DNA of 50,295 nucleotides, taken from the NCBI GenBank assembly GCA_002696035.1, contig NZQV01000023.1, forward strand, positions 1 through 50,295, written 5' to 3'. The position numbers and the translations under genes were made by a program. Positions 49,654 to 50,295 of the stretch are shown here, in pieces; the stretch's first letter is position 1, and every line of letters begins with the position of its first letter. Below the pieces are notes generated by a model, which was not told where the DNA came from, made no database searches, and saw only the letters and a program-made list of their open reading frames with translations. The DNA comes from Balneola sp. GTDB taxonomy: Bacteria; Bacteroidota; Rhodothermia; Balneolales; Balneolaceae.

Positions 49654-50295
49654 ATGGAAAAGATCAAAATAGCCGTAAACGGATATGGCGTCATCGGAAA
49701 ACGGGTGGCGGAAGCAGTAACCTTGCAAGAAGATATGGAACTGGTGGGTATCGGTGATGTAGCCGCCGACTGGAGAATTAAAGCCGCAGCCGCCAAAGGA
49801 TATCCGATATTTGCCAATACAGACGAAGGCCGCAAAGCGATGGACAATCAGAATATCTCGGCGGCCGGAGGCCTGGATGATTTGCTGGATGCCGTTGATG
49901 TGGTGGTGGATTGTGCTCCGAAAAAATTCGGCGCACAAAATGCCGAACTGTATAAAACGGCAGGTGTGAAGTTTATCGTGCAGGGCGGGGAAAAGCATGA
50001 GACGACCGGGCATTCCTTCAGCGCGGAAAACAATTATGCCTCTGCTTTAAATCGGGAAAGTACCCGCGTGGTCTCCTGTAACACCACCTCCATTGTACGG
50101 ACCCTCAGCGCATTAAAACGAGCGGGATTACTGAATAAAGCACGTGGCACGCTTTTACGCCGAGCCACTGATCCGTGGGAAAGCCACAAAAACGGCATCA
50201 TGAATACAATGGTTCCTGAACCGGAAATTCCCAGTCACCAGGGCCCGGATGCCCAGAGCGTAGATCCCGAACTGGACGTGGTAACTGCCGCGGTA
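49654..50295 (+). CDS. Type II (archaeal-type) glyceraldehyde-3-phosphate dehydrogenase, partial
   Basis: The gene runs off the window end; 214 codons are visible. The N-terminal Rossmann fold has VNGYGVIGKRVAEAV (GxGxxG variant) near 8-22. The active-site region SCNTTSIVR contains the catalytic Cys near 149. This is the type II GAPDH family, known mainly from archaea, not the usual bacterial GapA. It uses NAD(P) to convert glyceraldehyde-3-phosphate. Start ATG at 49654; it shares an operon with the SHOCT gene and the box-type promoter. Confidence 0.88.
   Translation, partial: MEKIKIAVNGYGVIGKRVAEAVTLQEDMELVGIGDVAADWRIKAAAAKGYPIFANTDEGRKAMDNQNISAAGGLDDLLDAVDVVVDCAPKKFGAQNAELYKTAGVKFIVQGGEKHETTGHSFSAENNYASALNRESTRVVSCNTTSIVRTLSALKRAGLLNKARGTLLRRATDPWESHKNGIMNTMVPEPEIPSHQGPDAQSVDPELDVVTAAV

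Overview
This window looks like the chromosome of a bacterium from the Balneolota/Rhodothermota side of the Bacteroidota group. This is an inference from protein style: a FadE-type acyl-CoA dehydrogenase with a TetR regulator, a type II GAPDH, and intergenic DNA built from repeated modules. No rRNA or marker gene is present to prove it.

Layout. (1) 1-10.56 kb is host chromosome: fadE with its TetR regulator, a lone GIY-YIG protein, trmB and one unknown gene, separated by long gene-free stretches that are mosaics of the same repeated modules. An AT-rich, DnaA-box-containing stretch followed by about thirteen 21-bp repeats lies at 7.9-8.6 kb. (2) At 10.59-10.63 kb lies the 5' half of a tRNA-Met-like gene. 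The mosaic modules stop here. (3) 10.84-36.0 kb is a virus-like element: one leftward repressor flanked by two copies of its probable operator, then about 30 tightly packed rightward genes. They are arranged as early regulators, CHC2 primase and SF3 helicase, a cluster of twelve TGAAACA iterons, a series of small membrane-anchored proteins, a RecA/RadA-like ATPase, a 2409-residue RelA/SpoT-methylase-SNF2 fusion, candidate jelly-roll capsid proteins, a spike-like protein, and peptidoglycan hydrolases with holin-like genes. There is no terminase, portal, tail or integrase. I read it as an integrated tailless, internal-membrane icosahedral virus, in the style of PM2 or the Salisaeta icosahedral phage, probably of an undescribed lineage. 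(4) 36.2-45.6 kb is a leftward defence island: a toxin-antitoxin-SecB-chaperone (TAC) module, a small two-helix membrane protein with two tiny coupled ORFs, and an operon of a type IIG restriction-modification enzyme, a HEPN protein and an OLD-family nuclease. A 62-bp copy of the R-M gene tail sits downstream of the HEPN gene. (5) 45.7-50.3 kb is a rightward stress or metal-type block: PII protein, Met/His-rich periplasmic protein, small membrane proteins (one a pseudogene), a lycopene-cyclase-domain protein, a site-2 protease with CBS domains, a SHOCT protein and the start of a type II GAPDH. Three promoters in it share a TTTAAG-N5-TTTAAG box.

How the parts may work together. In the element, the repressor probably holds the rightward operon silent. 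After induction the primase and helicase replicate the genome, perhaps from the iteron cluster. The small proteins, which share an N-terminal SGY-type motif and a C-terminal membrane anchor, would populate an internal membrane under the capsid. The giant fusion could be injected to manipulate host alarmones and DNA. The neighbouring TAC and R-M/HEPN/OLD genes are probably anti-phage functions, either cargo of the same insertion or an older island beside it.
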